A stretch of 64,000 nucleotides of DNA from positions 303,503 through 367,502 of the forward strand of contig CALUNL010000002.1 in NCBI GenBank assembly GCA_944322005.1, written 5' to 3'. A program made the translations under genes and the position numbers. Shown piece by piece: positions 45,565-53,823 of this stretch; positions within the stretch are counted from its first letter, which is position 1, and each line of letters opens with the position of its first letter. The stretch comes from an uncultured Alistipes sp. GTDB lineage: Bacteria; Bacteroidota; Bacteroidia; Bacteroidales; Rikenellaceae. Under the pieces are notes generated by a model. The model made no database searches. It had not been told where the DNA came from and saw nothing but the letters and a program-made list of their open reading frames with translations.

Positions 45565-46422
45565 TTATCTCAATACGGTTGCGCTCCGCGAGCCTATGTC
45601 GAGCAGGGCAACGGCTTCGGTTATGGATGCGTTGTAACTCATCGCTATGAATGGCGGCAGCGCGAAATCACCGCGGAACCGCCTCACGGCCTCGTTCATC
45701 GGTTCGGGTACGGTGCTCGACATCTCGGCCAGCAGCCTTGCGTAGCGGTTGTCGGCGCCTATCTCGTCCCGCCGCGGGAATATCATCGACTCCTGTCCGG
45801 AGTTGGTCGATATGTGGACGTTCACCAGCAGTACGTCTCCGTCGCGCGTGCAGCATCGCTTGAGCCTCTCCGCCGCCTCGCACAGCTGCCTGTCGTCGCA
45901 GTCGGTCGCCTCGCCGTCGGTGATGTTGAACACCATCGGCGGGAAGCTGTCCGCATTCTGCGGCTCGGCGCACCAGCGGCCCACCATCTCCGTCACGGCC
46001 GACAGCATCTCGTACATCGGTGTGGAGCCTGCCGCATGCGGCTCTATCCACAACGGCGTCTCCTCGGTCACCATGCGAAGCTCTCCGGACGGGAGCAGCC
46101 TCTCGTACGAAAAGCGTCTGCGCATCGGGCTCTTGCCGGCCAGAAGCGTGACCGGAACGAACTCCATGCTGTCGTCGAGCAGCGGGTAGACGTTGTCGTC
46201 CGCATAGCCGACCACGGCTATGTCGTAGTAGTTGCGCACACCGTCCTCGCGCCTTGCGCGCATCAGCAGCTCGTCTATCAGGCGGCTCGTTATCGATGCC
46301 ACGGCCTCGGCCTTGGTCATGCGGCGCGAGTTCACCGTAATGCGCTCCTGCATCGAGCACGACTGGTCGATGGCGATGACGAATGCCGTACGGTGCATTC
46401 TCGTTATTTCACTGCCGTACAT
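45565..46422 (-). CDS. Von Willebrand factor A domain protein
   Basis: A 285-residue cytoplasmic protein without signal peptide. The vWA fold starts RTAFVIAIDQSCSMQERI: the metal-ion-dependent adhesion site is intact, DxSxS at D19, S21, S23. The MIDAS Thr lies in AAGSTPMYEML and the Asp in FNITDGEATD. NYYDIAVVGYADDNVYPLLDD fills the second strand region. In vWA/kinase/PP2C triads (TerY-type) such proteins organise phosphorylation-dependent complexes (family knowledge). This one sits between DUF4954 and a pseudokinase, with an active-looking kinase further upstream; no PP2C gene is seen. A purine-rich AGAAGAGACC precedes ATG 46422. Confidence 0.85.
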   Translation of the reverse strand: MYGSEITRMHRTAFVIAIDQSCSMQERITVNSRRMTKAEAVASITSRLIDELLMRARREDGVRNYYDIAVVGYADDNVYPLLDDSMEFVPVTLLAGKSPMRRRFSYERLLPSGELRMVTEETPLWIEPHAAGSTPMYEMLSAVTEMVGRWCAEPQNADSFPPMVFNITDGEATDCDDRQLCEAAERLKRCCTRDGDVLLVNVHISTNSGQESMIFPRRDEIGADNRYARLLAEMSSTVPEPMNEAVRRFRGDFALPPFIAMSYNASITEAVALLDIGSRSATVLR

Positions 46423-46495
46423 AGGTCTCTTCTCTGTTTCGGCCGGATGCCCCGGCCTTATATTTCGGCGGTCCGTAAGGCTCTGCCGTGTGCCG

Positions 46496-48229
46496 TCACA
46501 GCCCTCTCACCCGCTTGAAATCCTCCATGCGCTCCTGTTCGGAGTCGCTGTCGATGCCGTAGCCGACGCTCATGTCGGCCGAATTCTCGCGCTGCAGGTC
46601 GGCCTCGACCGTCTCGCACAGCGAGCGGTACGCCTCCTCCCCGCGGGCGATGCACTCCGCTATCTCCTCCTCCGACGGCTTGTGCCCGAGCATGCGGGCA
46701 AGTTCCGCTAGGGCCCATGCCCGCTCGTGTTGCAGCCTCTCGCCGTCGAACCGCCGCAGGCGTGCGTCAATCTCCTCCGGTGTGGTCACGCGCTCCGCCT
46801 CGATGTCGTCGATAAGCCGCTCCACGGCCGCCTTCGAGATATACTGTCCGGCCATGTCTACCCATTTGCCGTATGCCTCGTCGGTGTTGTCTGTCCGGCC
46901 TTCCGTCCCGTTCGAGAGCATCTGCCCGAGTGCACAGGCGATATATTTTTCGTAGAGCTTGATGCCCATCCGGAGCATCGATGCCTTTATGAAGGTGTTG
47001 CGGTAGTGGTACAGCTGTTCGTCGGGTTGCGAGTCCCCCATCTGCCGCAGGCTCTCCGCCGCACAGATGACGCGTCCGGTGAGGTACGGGTTGAACTCCT
47101 CGAAGTCTATCACGTCGCGGCGTACGCTCCTGCGGTCGCGCTGCGGCCACTTCGCGATGTCGCGTGCCGTACCGTAGCTGCGCAGGTTCATCGCCGGCAT
47201 GAGCATCGAGACGCCGTTGCTCTCCACAAGGTACGAGAAGGGCATCTCCGACGTGTCGTGGTGCTTTACATGCCTGCCCATGACCATCGTGAACGGCCCT
47301 TCGGCCGCCGGCGCCATGACGTAGGCGTTGCTGGCGAACTTGCAGCCGCGCGGGTGCACCGCCTGGTGCACTGCACCGCCCTTGAAGAGATGGTTGCTCT
47401 GGTTGGTGCCGCTGCCCCCGTTGAAGAAGGAGAAGATGCCGGCTATGAGCAGCGTCGACTTGTGGTGCGAAACCGTATAAGGCCCGGCGAATATGGATGC
47501 GGCCTCGCCGTTCTCGCAGTGGGAGTTGGCGAAGAAGAGCGAATTGGCGGCCGTGAAGCCGTTGCCGACGGTTGCGGCCTCGCCGATGAAACACTTCTCG
47601 CAGATTGCGCCGTTGTCCATCACGGAACCCTCGGCCGCGATGAAGTCGCGCGCCTTGACATCGGCTCCGACCCTCGCCCCGTCGAGCAGCGTGCCGTTCT
47701 CGAGCAGCGACGCCCCCTCTATCGTGACGCCGTTGCCGATGCGGACTTCGCGTATGATCCTTGCCCCGACGATCTGACAGTCGCTGCCGACCGTACCCGT
47801 CTCCGACGACACCTCTTCGCCGCGTCTTACGGCCATTGCGTCGAGCTTCGCTACGAGGTTCGGACGGTGGCGGTACATGGCTGCCATATAGGCGGCCTGT
47901 GCCGACATCCTGTCGTGGATGAGCACCCGGCGCCCGCCGCACTCGTTGACCGTTTCAACCGCCGTGCCGTTGCCGAACGGCGAGCGGTGGCGGCACTCGA
48001 GGAGCGTGACGCTGCGTACGACGCTGCGTTCGCCTATGCGGTAGCCCGAGACGGAGGAGTCGGTTATCCTGGCGCCCGAATCTATGAGCACCCTCCCCGA
48101 AAGGCGGCATCCGCTCAACTGTTCCGTGCGGAAGTCGTCGCAGACCATGACTCCGGACCAGTCGTCGGACCGGTTCCCGGCTGCTTCGAGACGTGCGACC
48201 TCACTGTCGGTCAGGTTTCTGAATCCCAT
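46496..48229 (-). CDS. DUF4954 protein with left-handed beta-helix repeats
   Basis: A 577-residue protein. Residues about 40-270 show hexapeptide-like repeats of a left-handed beta helix ([LIV]-G-x-x-x-x spacing): GCRLSGRVLIDSGARITDSS, YRIGERSVVRSVTLLE, GSDCQIVGARIIREVRIGNG, VTIEGASLLENGTLLDGARV, CEKCFIGEAATVGNG. A conserved block follows (FFNGGSGTNQSNHLFKGGAV, APAAEGPFTMVMGRHVKHHD). The last 200 residues are helical and charged. The fold resembles sugar-nucleotide acyl- and nucleotidyltransferases, and I recall this architecture as DUF4954, common in Bacteroidetes with unknown activity. It has its own promoter inside the kinase-gene end region. Position within the kinase/vWA cluster suggests a functional link. 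Confidence 0.82.
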   Translation of the reverse strand: MGFRNLTDSEVARLEAAGNRSDDWSGVMVCDDFRTEQLSGCRLSGRVLIDSGARITDSSVSGYRIGERSVVRSVTLLECRHRSPFGNGTAVETVNECGGRRVLIHDRMSAQAAYMAAMYRHRPNLVAKLDAMAVRRGEEVSSETGTVGSDCQIVGARIIREVRIGNGVTIEGASLLENGTLLDGARVGADVKARDFIAAEGSVMDNGAICEKCFIGEAATVGNGFTAANSLFFANSHCENGEAASIFAGPYTVSHHKSTLLIAGIFSFFNGGSGTNQSNHLFKGGAVHQAVHPRGCKFASNAYVMAPAAEGPFTMVMGRHVKHHDTSEMPFSYLVESNGVSMLMPAMNLRSYGTARDIAKWPQRDRRSVRRDVIDFEEFNPYLTGRVICAAESLRQMGDSQPDEQLYHYRNTFIKASMLRMGIKLYEKYIACALGQMLSNGTEGRTDNTDEAYGKWVDMAGQYISKAAVERLIDDIEAERVTTPEEIDARLRRFDGERLQHERAWALAELARMLGHKPSEEEIAECIARGEEAYRSLCETVEADLQRENSADMSVGYGIDSDSEQERMEDFKRVRGL

Positions 48230-48254
48230 TGCTGCAAATGTTTTCTATTGAGTG

Positions 48255-48285
48255 CAAATATAGCGTTTCCGCCCGAAAATAGCAA
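48255..48285 (-). promoter_or_regulatory. Promoter of the DUF4954 gene
   Basis: Minus strand TTG (48285-48283), a 20-base spacer, TATATTTG (48262-48255). The box lies 25 bases upstream of the DUF4954 start and just past the kinase stop, so the downstream genes can be expressed without the kinase. Confidence 0.7.
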
Positions 48286-48289
48286 TTCC

Positions 48290-49423
48290 TTACGGGAGCT
48301 CTTTCCCGTCGCGCCCTATTGCCGAGTGCCTGCCGCCGCGGACAACCTCCGCCCGTCCGTTGCGGAACGGCTTTACGGTGTCGCAGCCGGAGCAGTCGAT
48401 GACCGTACGGCCTCCGGTGTCGATGAAGTGCCATGAACTGCCCGTGCGGACTGCCGCCAGGCCCTCGCTGAACTCGAAACCGCAGTCGTACAGCGGCGGT
48501 ATTACGAATCCCACCTCGTCGCTGTATCCCCAAAGTCCGCCCTTTTCGGCAAGCTGCAACTTGCCGACGGCCTCGCGGACGGGCCTCTGCCCGTATTCGA
48601 GCAGCGTCCCGAGCCCGAACAGCCTCGGAATCGGTGAGCGCAGCAGTCGGGCGATGCGGTAGCGCAGGGCGTCGCCGCGTGTCGCGAAGAGCCGTTCGAT
48701 ACGCTCGAGCGTCTGGTCGCATCCGCCGACAGCCATTGCCGGATCGACCATCTCCCCTCCGTCGCCGACACACTCCCGCAGCGACATGTCGGCCGCAAGG
48801 GCGTGCAGGCATGTCGAGATCAGGGCGATGGGGTAGTCGTCTATGGACTTGTCGAAAATCTCTCCGCGGAGCGGGTGTTGGAATGCCCGTGTGCCGCTCT
48901 CCTCGCAGTCGCACTCATCCATGCCCGGGCGGTACATGGCGTCGAAGTCGATAAGGTGCATGCCCTCCCCGCCGACGATGATGTTTTCCGGCTTGAGGTC
49001 GCCGTGCGCCCACTCCTGCGAGAGCAGCCATGCGGCCGTGGCGTCGAACATCGATGCAAGCTGCGCCATGCGTGCGGCGTCGGTCTCCGGGCCCTTCATC
49101 GCGTGTTCCAGGGTCGTGCCGTCGTACCACTCGTCCAGCACCACGTCCGTCCACTCGCCGTGCTCGGCGTCGGTGTACACGAAGAGTTCCGACTGCAGCA
49201 GTCTGTCGCGGTAAATCTGCCGCAGGTTGCGCTTGTGGCGGAGGTAGCATCGGAGTTTGCACACCTCCCCGCGGCAACGCACCTTGAATACGACCGCAGA
49301 GTTGCCGACCGAGCAGAAGGGCTCGCCCCGCCCGTTGCGCAGGAGCTCCAACGGCCCGAGCGTCCGTGTGAGGCCCTCCGTGTCGGCCAGCGACGAGAGA
49401 TATTGGAATACGGATGTCACCAT
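48290..49423 (-). CDS. Protein kinase with C-terminal WG repeats
   Basis: A 377-residue cytoplasmic kinase-fold protein. The N-lobe has a loose Gly-loop (SVGNSAVVFKV) and the ATP Lys K56 in EVCKLRCY. The catalytic loop is complete: HGDLKPEN with D142 and N147. The DFG position reads DFD (D159-F160-D161), so metal binding is likely kept. An APE-like region is weak. The C-terminal third has WG-type repeats: GGLWGYSDEVGFVIPPLYDC with FEFSEGLAAVR, and SSWHFIDTGGRTVIDCSG. It is probably an active Ser/Thr kinase. First gene of the cluster with DUF4954, vWA and pseudokinase. A -7 box lies five bases from the ATG. Confidence 0.82.
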   Translation of the reverse strand: MVTSVFQYLSSLADTEGLTRTLGPLELLRNGRGEPFCSVGNSAVVFKVRCRGEVCKLRCYLRHKRNLRQIYRDRLLQSELFVYTDAEHGEWTDVVLDEWYDGTTLEHAMKGPETDAARMAQLASMFDATAAWLLSQEWAHGDLKPENIIVGGEGMHLIDFDAMYRPGMDECDCEESGTRAFQHPLRGEIFDKSIDDYPIALISTCLHALAADMSLRECVGDGGEMVDPAMAVGGCDQTLERIERLFATRGDALRYRIARLLRSPIPRLFGLGTLLEYGQRPVREAVGKLQLAEKGGLWGYSDEVGFVIPPLYDCGFEFSEGLAAVRTGSSWHFIDTGGRTVIDCSGCDTVKPFRNGRAEVVRGGRHSAIGRDGKELP

Positions 49424-49428
49424 ATTCT

Positions 49429-49436
49429 CAAAAATA
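49429..49436 (-). promoter_or_regulatory. -7 box abutting the kinase start codon
   Basis: TATTTTTG on the minus strand, five bases before the kinase ATG (49423). The -33 region is GTTTTC-like. It implies a near-leaderless transcript. Confidence 0.45.
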
Positions 49437-49470
49437 CGAAAAAGTTGTCTGAAAACGGCATCCTGACAGC

Positions 49471-49511
49471 AAAAAAATGGCTCCGGCAGGTGTTGTGTGC
49501 CCGTCGGAGCC
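49471..49511 (-). terminator. Terminator of gcvP-slyD
   Basis: Stem GGCTCCG / CGGAGCC with an A7 run at 49471-49477 that is the U tract on the minus strand. It lies 20 bases past the slyD stop. Confidence 0.75.
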
Positions 49512-49532
49512 GTCGTTTGCCGGATGCCGGTG

Positions 49533-50114
49533 TCAGTGCTTGCAGTGTTCGTGGTCGCAGTCGCAACCCTCGTGTCCGTGTCCGCCGCAGTCGTGGTCCG
49601 GACCGCAGCCCTCGCACTCGTGGTCGCCGCAGCCGCAGCTGCATCCGCCCTTGGCGGCGAGGTCCTCCGGGGTCACGTCACGTACCGATACCACCTCGAC
49701 GTCGAAGTTGAGCGTCTTGCCGGCCATCGGGTGGTTGAAGTCCATCGTGACGCTGTTCTCGCCGACGGCCTTCACCGTGCCGTTCATCCTGTGGCCCTCG
49801 GCATCGCTCATCGGGATGACGTTGCCCACGAAAAGTATCTCTTCGGCAATCTTTCCGTCCATCATGAATATGTTCTTCGGCAGTTCGACCACCGCTTCGG
49901 CGATAACCTCTCCGTAGCCGTCCTTCGGCTCGAGCGTGAACGACACCTTGTCGCCCGGCTCCTTGCCCAGCAGTGCGCCTTCGAACTTCGGCAGCAGCAT
50001 GCCCGTTCCGCATATGAATTCGAGCGGTGCGCCCGGCCTTGAGCTGTCGGCAACCTTTCCGTCCACGGTAAGCGTGTAGTTCACCGCCACCATTTTGCTG
50101 TTTTCTACTTTCAT
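49533..50114 (-). CDS. slyD: SlyD-like FKBP peptidyl-prolyl isomerase with metal-binding tail
   Basis: A 193-residue cytoplasmic prolyl isomerase and chaperone. The FKBP part runs MVAVNYTLTVDGKVADSSRP, PLEFICGTGMLLPKFEGALLG, KVSFTLEPKDGYGE, with the IF chaperone insert (LPKNIFMMDGKIAEEILFVG) and FNHPMAGKTLNFDVEVVSV. The C-terminal 38 residues hold nine Cys and seven His (GGCSCGCGDHECEGCGPDH and onward), like the nickel-binding tail of E. coli SlyD, which feeds hydrogenase maturation. ATG at 50114 is chosen; the open frame further up is antisense-like. It lies 50 bases after gcvP. No hydrogenase genes are in the window. Confidence 0.93.
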   Translation of the reverse strand: MKVENSKMVAVNYTLTVDGKVADSSRPGAPLEFICGTGMLLPKFEGALLGKEPGDKVSFTLEPKDGYGEVIAEAVVELPKNIFMMDGKIAEEILFVGNVIPMSDAEGHRMNGTVKAVGENSVTMDFNHPMAGKTLNFDVEVVSVRDVTPEDLAAKGGCSCGCGDHECEGCGPDHDCGGHGHEGCDCDHEHCKH

Positions 50115-50164
50115 AGTTCTCTTCTTGTTTCGTGAATATTCGATATTTGAATGTTGAATTTTCC

Positions 50165-52990
50165 TTATTCTTCCGTGTTGCGGCATACGAGGTTGCGGTC
50201 GCCGTAGCCGTTGTCGATGCGCGTCACGTACGGGAAGAACTTCGCCCGCGACACCCACTCCAGCGGGTAGGCTGCCTGCATGCGCGTGTAAGGGTGGCCC
50301 CACTCGCCGGCTATCTCCAATGCCGTGTGAGGTGCGTTGGCAACCACGTTGTCACCCTCGCCTCCGATGGCCTCGCACTCGCGCTTGATGCTCGTCAGCG
50401 CCTCGATGAAACGGTCCATCTCCGCCTTCGGCTCGCTCTCGGTCGGCTCCACCATAAGCGTCTCGTGTACCGGGAACGAGAGCGTCGGCGCATGGAAGCC
50501 GTAGTCCATCAGACGCCGTGCCACGTCGCCGCAGTCGACGCCGTAGTTGTGCTTGAACGACGTGAGGTCGAGTATCATCTCGTGTGCCACGCGGCCCGTC
50601 TCGCCCGAATAGTAGGTGCGGAACTCGCCGGCTATGGCCGAAGCCATGTAGTTGGCGTTGACGATGGCCATCTCGGTCGCCCTCTTCAGCCCTTCGTCGC
50701 CGAGCATCTTGATGTATCCGTATGTTATCGGCAGCAGCATCGCCGAACCCCACGGTGCCGACGATACGGCCGTGATGCCCTGTTCGCCGCCCGTGGCGAC
50801 TATCGGGTGGGTCGGCAGGAACTGTGCCAGATGTTCCGATGCGCATATCGGTCCCACGCCCGGGCCTCCGCCTCCGTGAGGCATCGCGAAGGTCTTGTGG
50901 AGGTTGAGGTGGCAGATGTCCGCCCCGATGTATCCCGGATTGGTCAGTCCCACCTGTGCGTTCATGTTGGCGCCGTCCATGTAGACCTCGCCTCCGGCGT
51001 CGTGCACCGCATCGACGATTTCGCGTATGCGGCTCTCGAACACGCCGTGGGTCGAAGGGTAGGTGACCATCAGCGCGCAGAGTTCCGAGGAGTGCTCCTG
51101 CGCCTTGGCCTTGAGGTCGTCGACGTCGATGTTGCCGTGGGCGTCGCAGCCCACCGTTACAATCTTCATTCCGGCCATCGCCGCCGATGCCGGGTTGGTG
51201 CCGTGTGCCGATGCCGGGATGAGCACCACGTTGCGGTATCCCTGGCCGCGGCTCTGGTGGTATGCGCGGATTACCATGAGGCCCGAGTACTCTCCCGCGG
51301 CGCCGGAGTTCGGCTGCAACGAGCAGGCCGCGAATCCGGTTATGGCTGCGAGCATGCGCTCGAGCTCGGCGATCATCTCGGTATAGCCCTCGCGCTGGTC
51401 GGCCGGCGCGAACGGGTGTATGTTCTGGAACCCTGCGAGCGAGAGCGGCTGCATCAGGACCGCCGCATTGAGCTTCATCGTGCAGGAGCCGAGCGGAATC
51501 ATCGAGTTGGCGAGCGATATGTCGCGCATCTCGAGCCGCTTGATGTAGCGCATCAGGTCGCTCTCGGAGCGGTAGCGGTTGAAGACCGGTTCGGTGAGGA
51601 TGCGCGAGCGGCGCAGCAGCGACGGAGTTATGGTCGGCTCCTCGGCCATCTTCACGGCCTTGTGCTTGCGGCCCTTGGCTTCGGCGAAGATTCCGACTAC
51701 CTCGTTGACCTCCTCCGGAGTGGTGACCTCGTCGAAGGCGATGCGCACACGATCCTCCGACGGGTAGAAGAAGTTGATTCCGTGTTCGAGCGCTATGGAC
51801 TCGATGACGGCCGATTCGGCCGCTATCTCAATCGTGTCGAAGAACGATTTGGTCGATATTTCATATCCGAGCGCCTCTATCGCCCTGGCGGCCGTTGCGG
51901 CCGAGAGGTGTGCCGTGAGTGCGGCGCGGCGCAGACCCTCCGCACCGTTGTATACGCAGTGGAACCCCACCATGGAGGCCATGAGTGCCGATGCGGTACA
52001 TATGTTGGAGGTTGCGCGCTCGCGCTTGATGTGCTGCTCGCGCATCTGCAGCGCCATGCGCAGCGCACGGTGTCCGAGACGGTCCACCGATACGCCGATG
52101 ATGCGTCCCGGAAGGTTGCGCTTGAATGCCTCGCGTGTGCCCATGTAGCCGGCCGAAGGGCCTCCGAAGCCCATCGGGCATCCGAGCCTCTGCGAAGTGC
52201 CGACGGCGATGTCGGCGCCCCACTCGGCAGGCGGCGTGAGCAGTACGAGCGAGAGCAGGTCGGCGGAGACTGCAACGAGCGCTCCGGCCGCATGCGCCGC
52301 GGCCGTGAAGTCGGCGTAGTCGCGTATCTCGCCGTCGGCTGCCGGGTACTGTACCAGCGCGCCGAACTCCTTGCCCGAAAATTCGTATCCGGCAAAGTCG
52401 TCCACGATAAGTTCGATGCCGAACGGCTCGCTGCGGGTGAGCAGTACGTCGAGCGTCTGCGGGAATATCTTTTCGTCGACGAATATCTGGTTGCGTCCCT
52501 CCCTGACAGCCTCGCGCGAGCGGAGGGCGAACATCATCAGCATCGCCTCGGCCGCCGCGGTGCCCTCGTCGAGCAGCGAGCAGTTGGCTATCTCCATTCC
52601 GGTGAGCGAACATATGGCCGTCTGGAAGTTGAGCAGCGCCTCGAGGCGTCCCTGCGAAATCTCGGCCTGATACGGCGTGTAGGAGGTGTACCATGCCGGA
52701 TTCTCGAATACGTTGCGCATGACGGCCGCCGATACGGCGTTCGGGTAGTAACCCATTCCGATGAACGAGCGCAACTGGCGGTTCTTGTCGGCCAGGGCGC
52801 GTATGTGTGCGGAGAATTCGTATTCGCTCATGCCGTTCCCGACGCCGAGCGGCCTGTCGAGACGTATGGATTGGGGTATCACCTGCGAAACGAGCTCCTC
52901 GACGGAGGAGACTCCTATGGTTTCGAGCATGGTTTTCAACTCGTCGGGATTTGTCGTCCCGATGTGACGGTCTGCGAATTTGTCGAACAT
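50165..52990 (-). CDS. gcvP: Glycine dehydrogenase (decarboxylating), P-protein
   Basis: A 941-residue PLP enzyme of the glycine cleavage system that decarboxylates glycine and passes the aminomethyl group to GcvH. N-terminal half: FADRHIGTTNPDELKTMLE and GYYPNAVSAAVMRNVFENPAWYTSYTPYQ (quoted in two parts within this region). The C-terminal half carries LGSCTMKLNAAVLMQPLSL, LQPNSGAAGEYSGLMVIRAY and the PLP Lys in LNLHKTFAMPHGGGGPG. Single-chain form (E. coli 957). GcvH and GcvT are not adjacent. The promoter is about 107 bases upstream. Confidence 0.97.
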   Translation of the reverse strand: MFDKFADRHIGTTNPDELKTMLETIGVSSVEELVSQVIPQSIRLDRPLGVGNGMSEYEFSAHIRALADKNRQLRSFIGMGYYPNAVSAAVMRNVFENPAWYTSYTPYQAEISQGRLEALLNFQTAICSLTGMEIANCSLLDEGTAAAEAMLMMFALRSREAVREGRNQIFVDEKIFPQTLDVLLTRSEPFGIELIVDDFAGYEFSGKEFGALVQYPAADGEIRDYADFTAAAHAAGALVAVSADLLSLVLLTPPAEWGADIAVGTSQRLGCPMGFGGPSAGYMGTREAFKRNLPGRIIGVSVDRLGHRALRMALQMREQHIKRERATSNICTASALMASMVGFHCVYNGAEGLRRAALTAHLSAATAARAIEALGYEISTKSFFDTIEIAAESAVIESIALEHGINFFYPSEDRVRIAFDEVTTPEEVNEVVGIFAEAKGRKHKAVKMAEEPTITPSLLRRSRILTEPVFNRYRSESDLMRYIKRLEMRDISLANSMIPLGSCTMKLNAAVLMQPLSLAGFQNIHPFAPADQREGYTEMIAELERMLAAITGFAACSLQPNSGAAGEYSGLMVIRAYHQSRGQGYRNVVLIPASAHGTNPASAAMAGMKIVTVGCDAHGNIDVDDLKAKAQEHSSELCALMVTYPSTHGVFESRIREIVDAVHDAGGEVYMDGANMNAQVGLTNPGYIGADICHLNLHKTFAMPHGGGGPGVGPICASEHLAQFLPTHPIVATGGEQGITAVSSAPWGSAMLLPITYGYIKMLGDEGLKRATEMAIVNANYMASAIAGEFRTYYSGETGRVAHEMILDLTSFKHNYGVDCGDVARRLMDYGFHAPTLSFPVHETLMVEPTESEPKAEMDRFIEALTSIKRECEAIGGEGDNVVANAPHTALEIAGEWGHPYTRMQAAYPLEWVSRAKFFPYVTRIDNGYGDRNLVCRNTEE

Positions 52991-53442
52991 GACGATTATT
53001 GTTTTATGGCTGTGAATCTATGGATTAATACGTCAAAGCGCTTCCCGGCCACTTCCCGTTTTCCGCGTCGTTGAGGGCTTTGCCGATTTGTCTCTGCAAA
53101 GATAACAAAATTTCCGTCGCTCCGCCGATCGCGCACCTTATTTTTGGAGCTGGCGTTATACATGCCGGCTTTTCGCCTGGATGTTTCCGCTGTGCCGGTG
53201 CTGTTCTCCTTTGTCGCTGGAATTCGGCGCGGTCAGCCGTCCTGGGCGGCATGCGGACGGAGTATGGAAGTCTTTCCGCGTTATGGTCCAGGCTTTTTGC
53301 GCGATTGTACCGTCGGGTCGTAATTTGTGGCGCTCTTTGTGCAATCTATATTTTTTCAAGTCTAATATCCTGATTGCCAGCTAAAATCGATTTAAGAATC
53401 AACATTATTCATAAACGATAAATCAACTTTCATAAAAATTAT
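52991..53442. other. Intergenic region upstream of gcvP and of the RNA candidate
   Basis: About 450 bases. 52991-53096 is the likely gcvP leader; I looked for a glycine riboswitch and could not recognise one. 53105-53360 is GC-rich with short open frames on both strands that have no ribosome-binding site or family resemblance. 53360-53440 is AT-rich and leads into the promoter of the RNA candidate. Confidence 0.45.
53097..53104 (-). promoter_or_regulatory. -7 box for gcvP-slyD
   Basis: TATCTTTG on the minus strand, about 107 bases upstream of gcvP. No clear -33 TTTG at the expected spacing. Confidence 0.5.
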
Positions 53443-53450
53443 TATCTTTG
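53443..53450 (+). promoter_or_regulatory. -7 box of the RNA candidate
   Basis: TATCTTTG within an AT-rich block, pointing at the structured region 53457-53765. The -33 position has no clean TTTG. Confidence 0.55.
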
Positions 53451-53456
53451 CATTAC

Positions 53457-53765
53457 AGAGGATTAGGACGATATCCGCAAGACGGCTGCAATGCCGCCGG
53501 CGAAATAGGGAAAGAAGGGGTATAGACCTCGATTCGGATTGGAACCGGAAAGGGAGCGGATGTCGGACGAAGACGGTGTCTCATCGTTTTTTTATGACAC
53601 GTCGTTTCTGGGCACGGATTTTGTTCCTGCACGGATTGAAAGGCAGGTAAGGATATTGCGCCGGCGGCGCATACGAAAAGTCTTCCGCGTTCTGCGGGGG
53701 ATGGTTTTAGGTAATTATGGGTTTTGTGTAGGTCCGCCCGGGGATGTCCCGGGCGGCGTTTTTTT
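53457..53765 (+). ncRNA. Candidate structured non-coding RNA, about 310 nt
   Basis: A stretch without a credible gene, framed by a -7 box (53443-53450) and a strong terminator (53734-53765). Long-range pairing is visible: GCCGCCGGCG (53493-53502) with CGCCGGCGGC (53659-53668), a perfect 10-bp helix. AAGAC (53479-53483) pairs with GTCTT (53680-53684), and an inner hairpin GTGTC / GACAC (53576-53580 with 53596-53600) is extended by GAC / GTC. The result is a rod with internal loops, a shape that recalls 6S RNA. RNase P conserved region GAGGAAAGUCC and tmRNA features were not found. The family is unassigned. Confidence 0.55.
53734..53765 (+). terminator. Terminator of the RNA candidate
   Basis: A 9-bp all-GC stem CCGCCCGGG / CCCGGGCGG with loop GATGT, followed by CGTTTTTTT. 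Confidence 0.88.
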
Positions 53766-53823
53766 GCTGCATGAGAACGGCGGGCCCGTCAGGCCCGCCG
53801 TCTCTTGTGCCGTGCGGAGAGAA

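Noticed and set aside
50132-53074. A 980-codon plus-strand frame opposite gcvP
   Set aside because: Antisense shadow of a complete gcvP.
53594-53650. An 18-codon frame (MTRRFWARILFLHGLKGR) within the RNA candidate
   Set aside because: No ribosome-binding site and it lies in a paired region; too short to support without conservation data, though a leader peptide is conceivable.
53457-53765. RNase P RNA or tmRNA as the identity of the RNA candidate
   Set aside because: The conserved GAGGAAAGUCC of RNase P and the tag and tRNA-like ends of tmRNA are absent.
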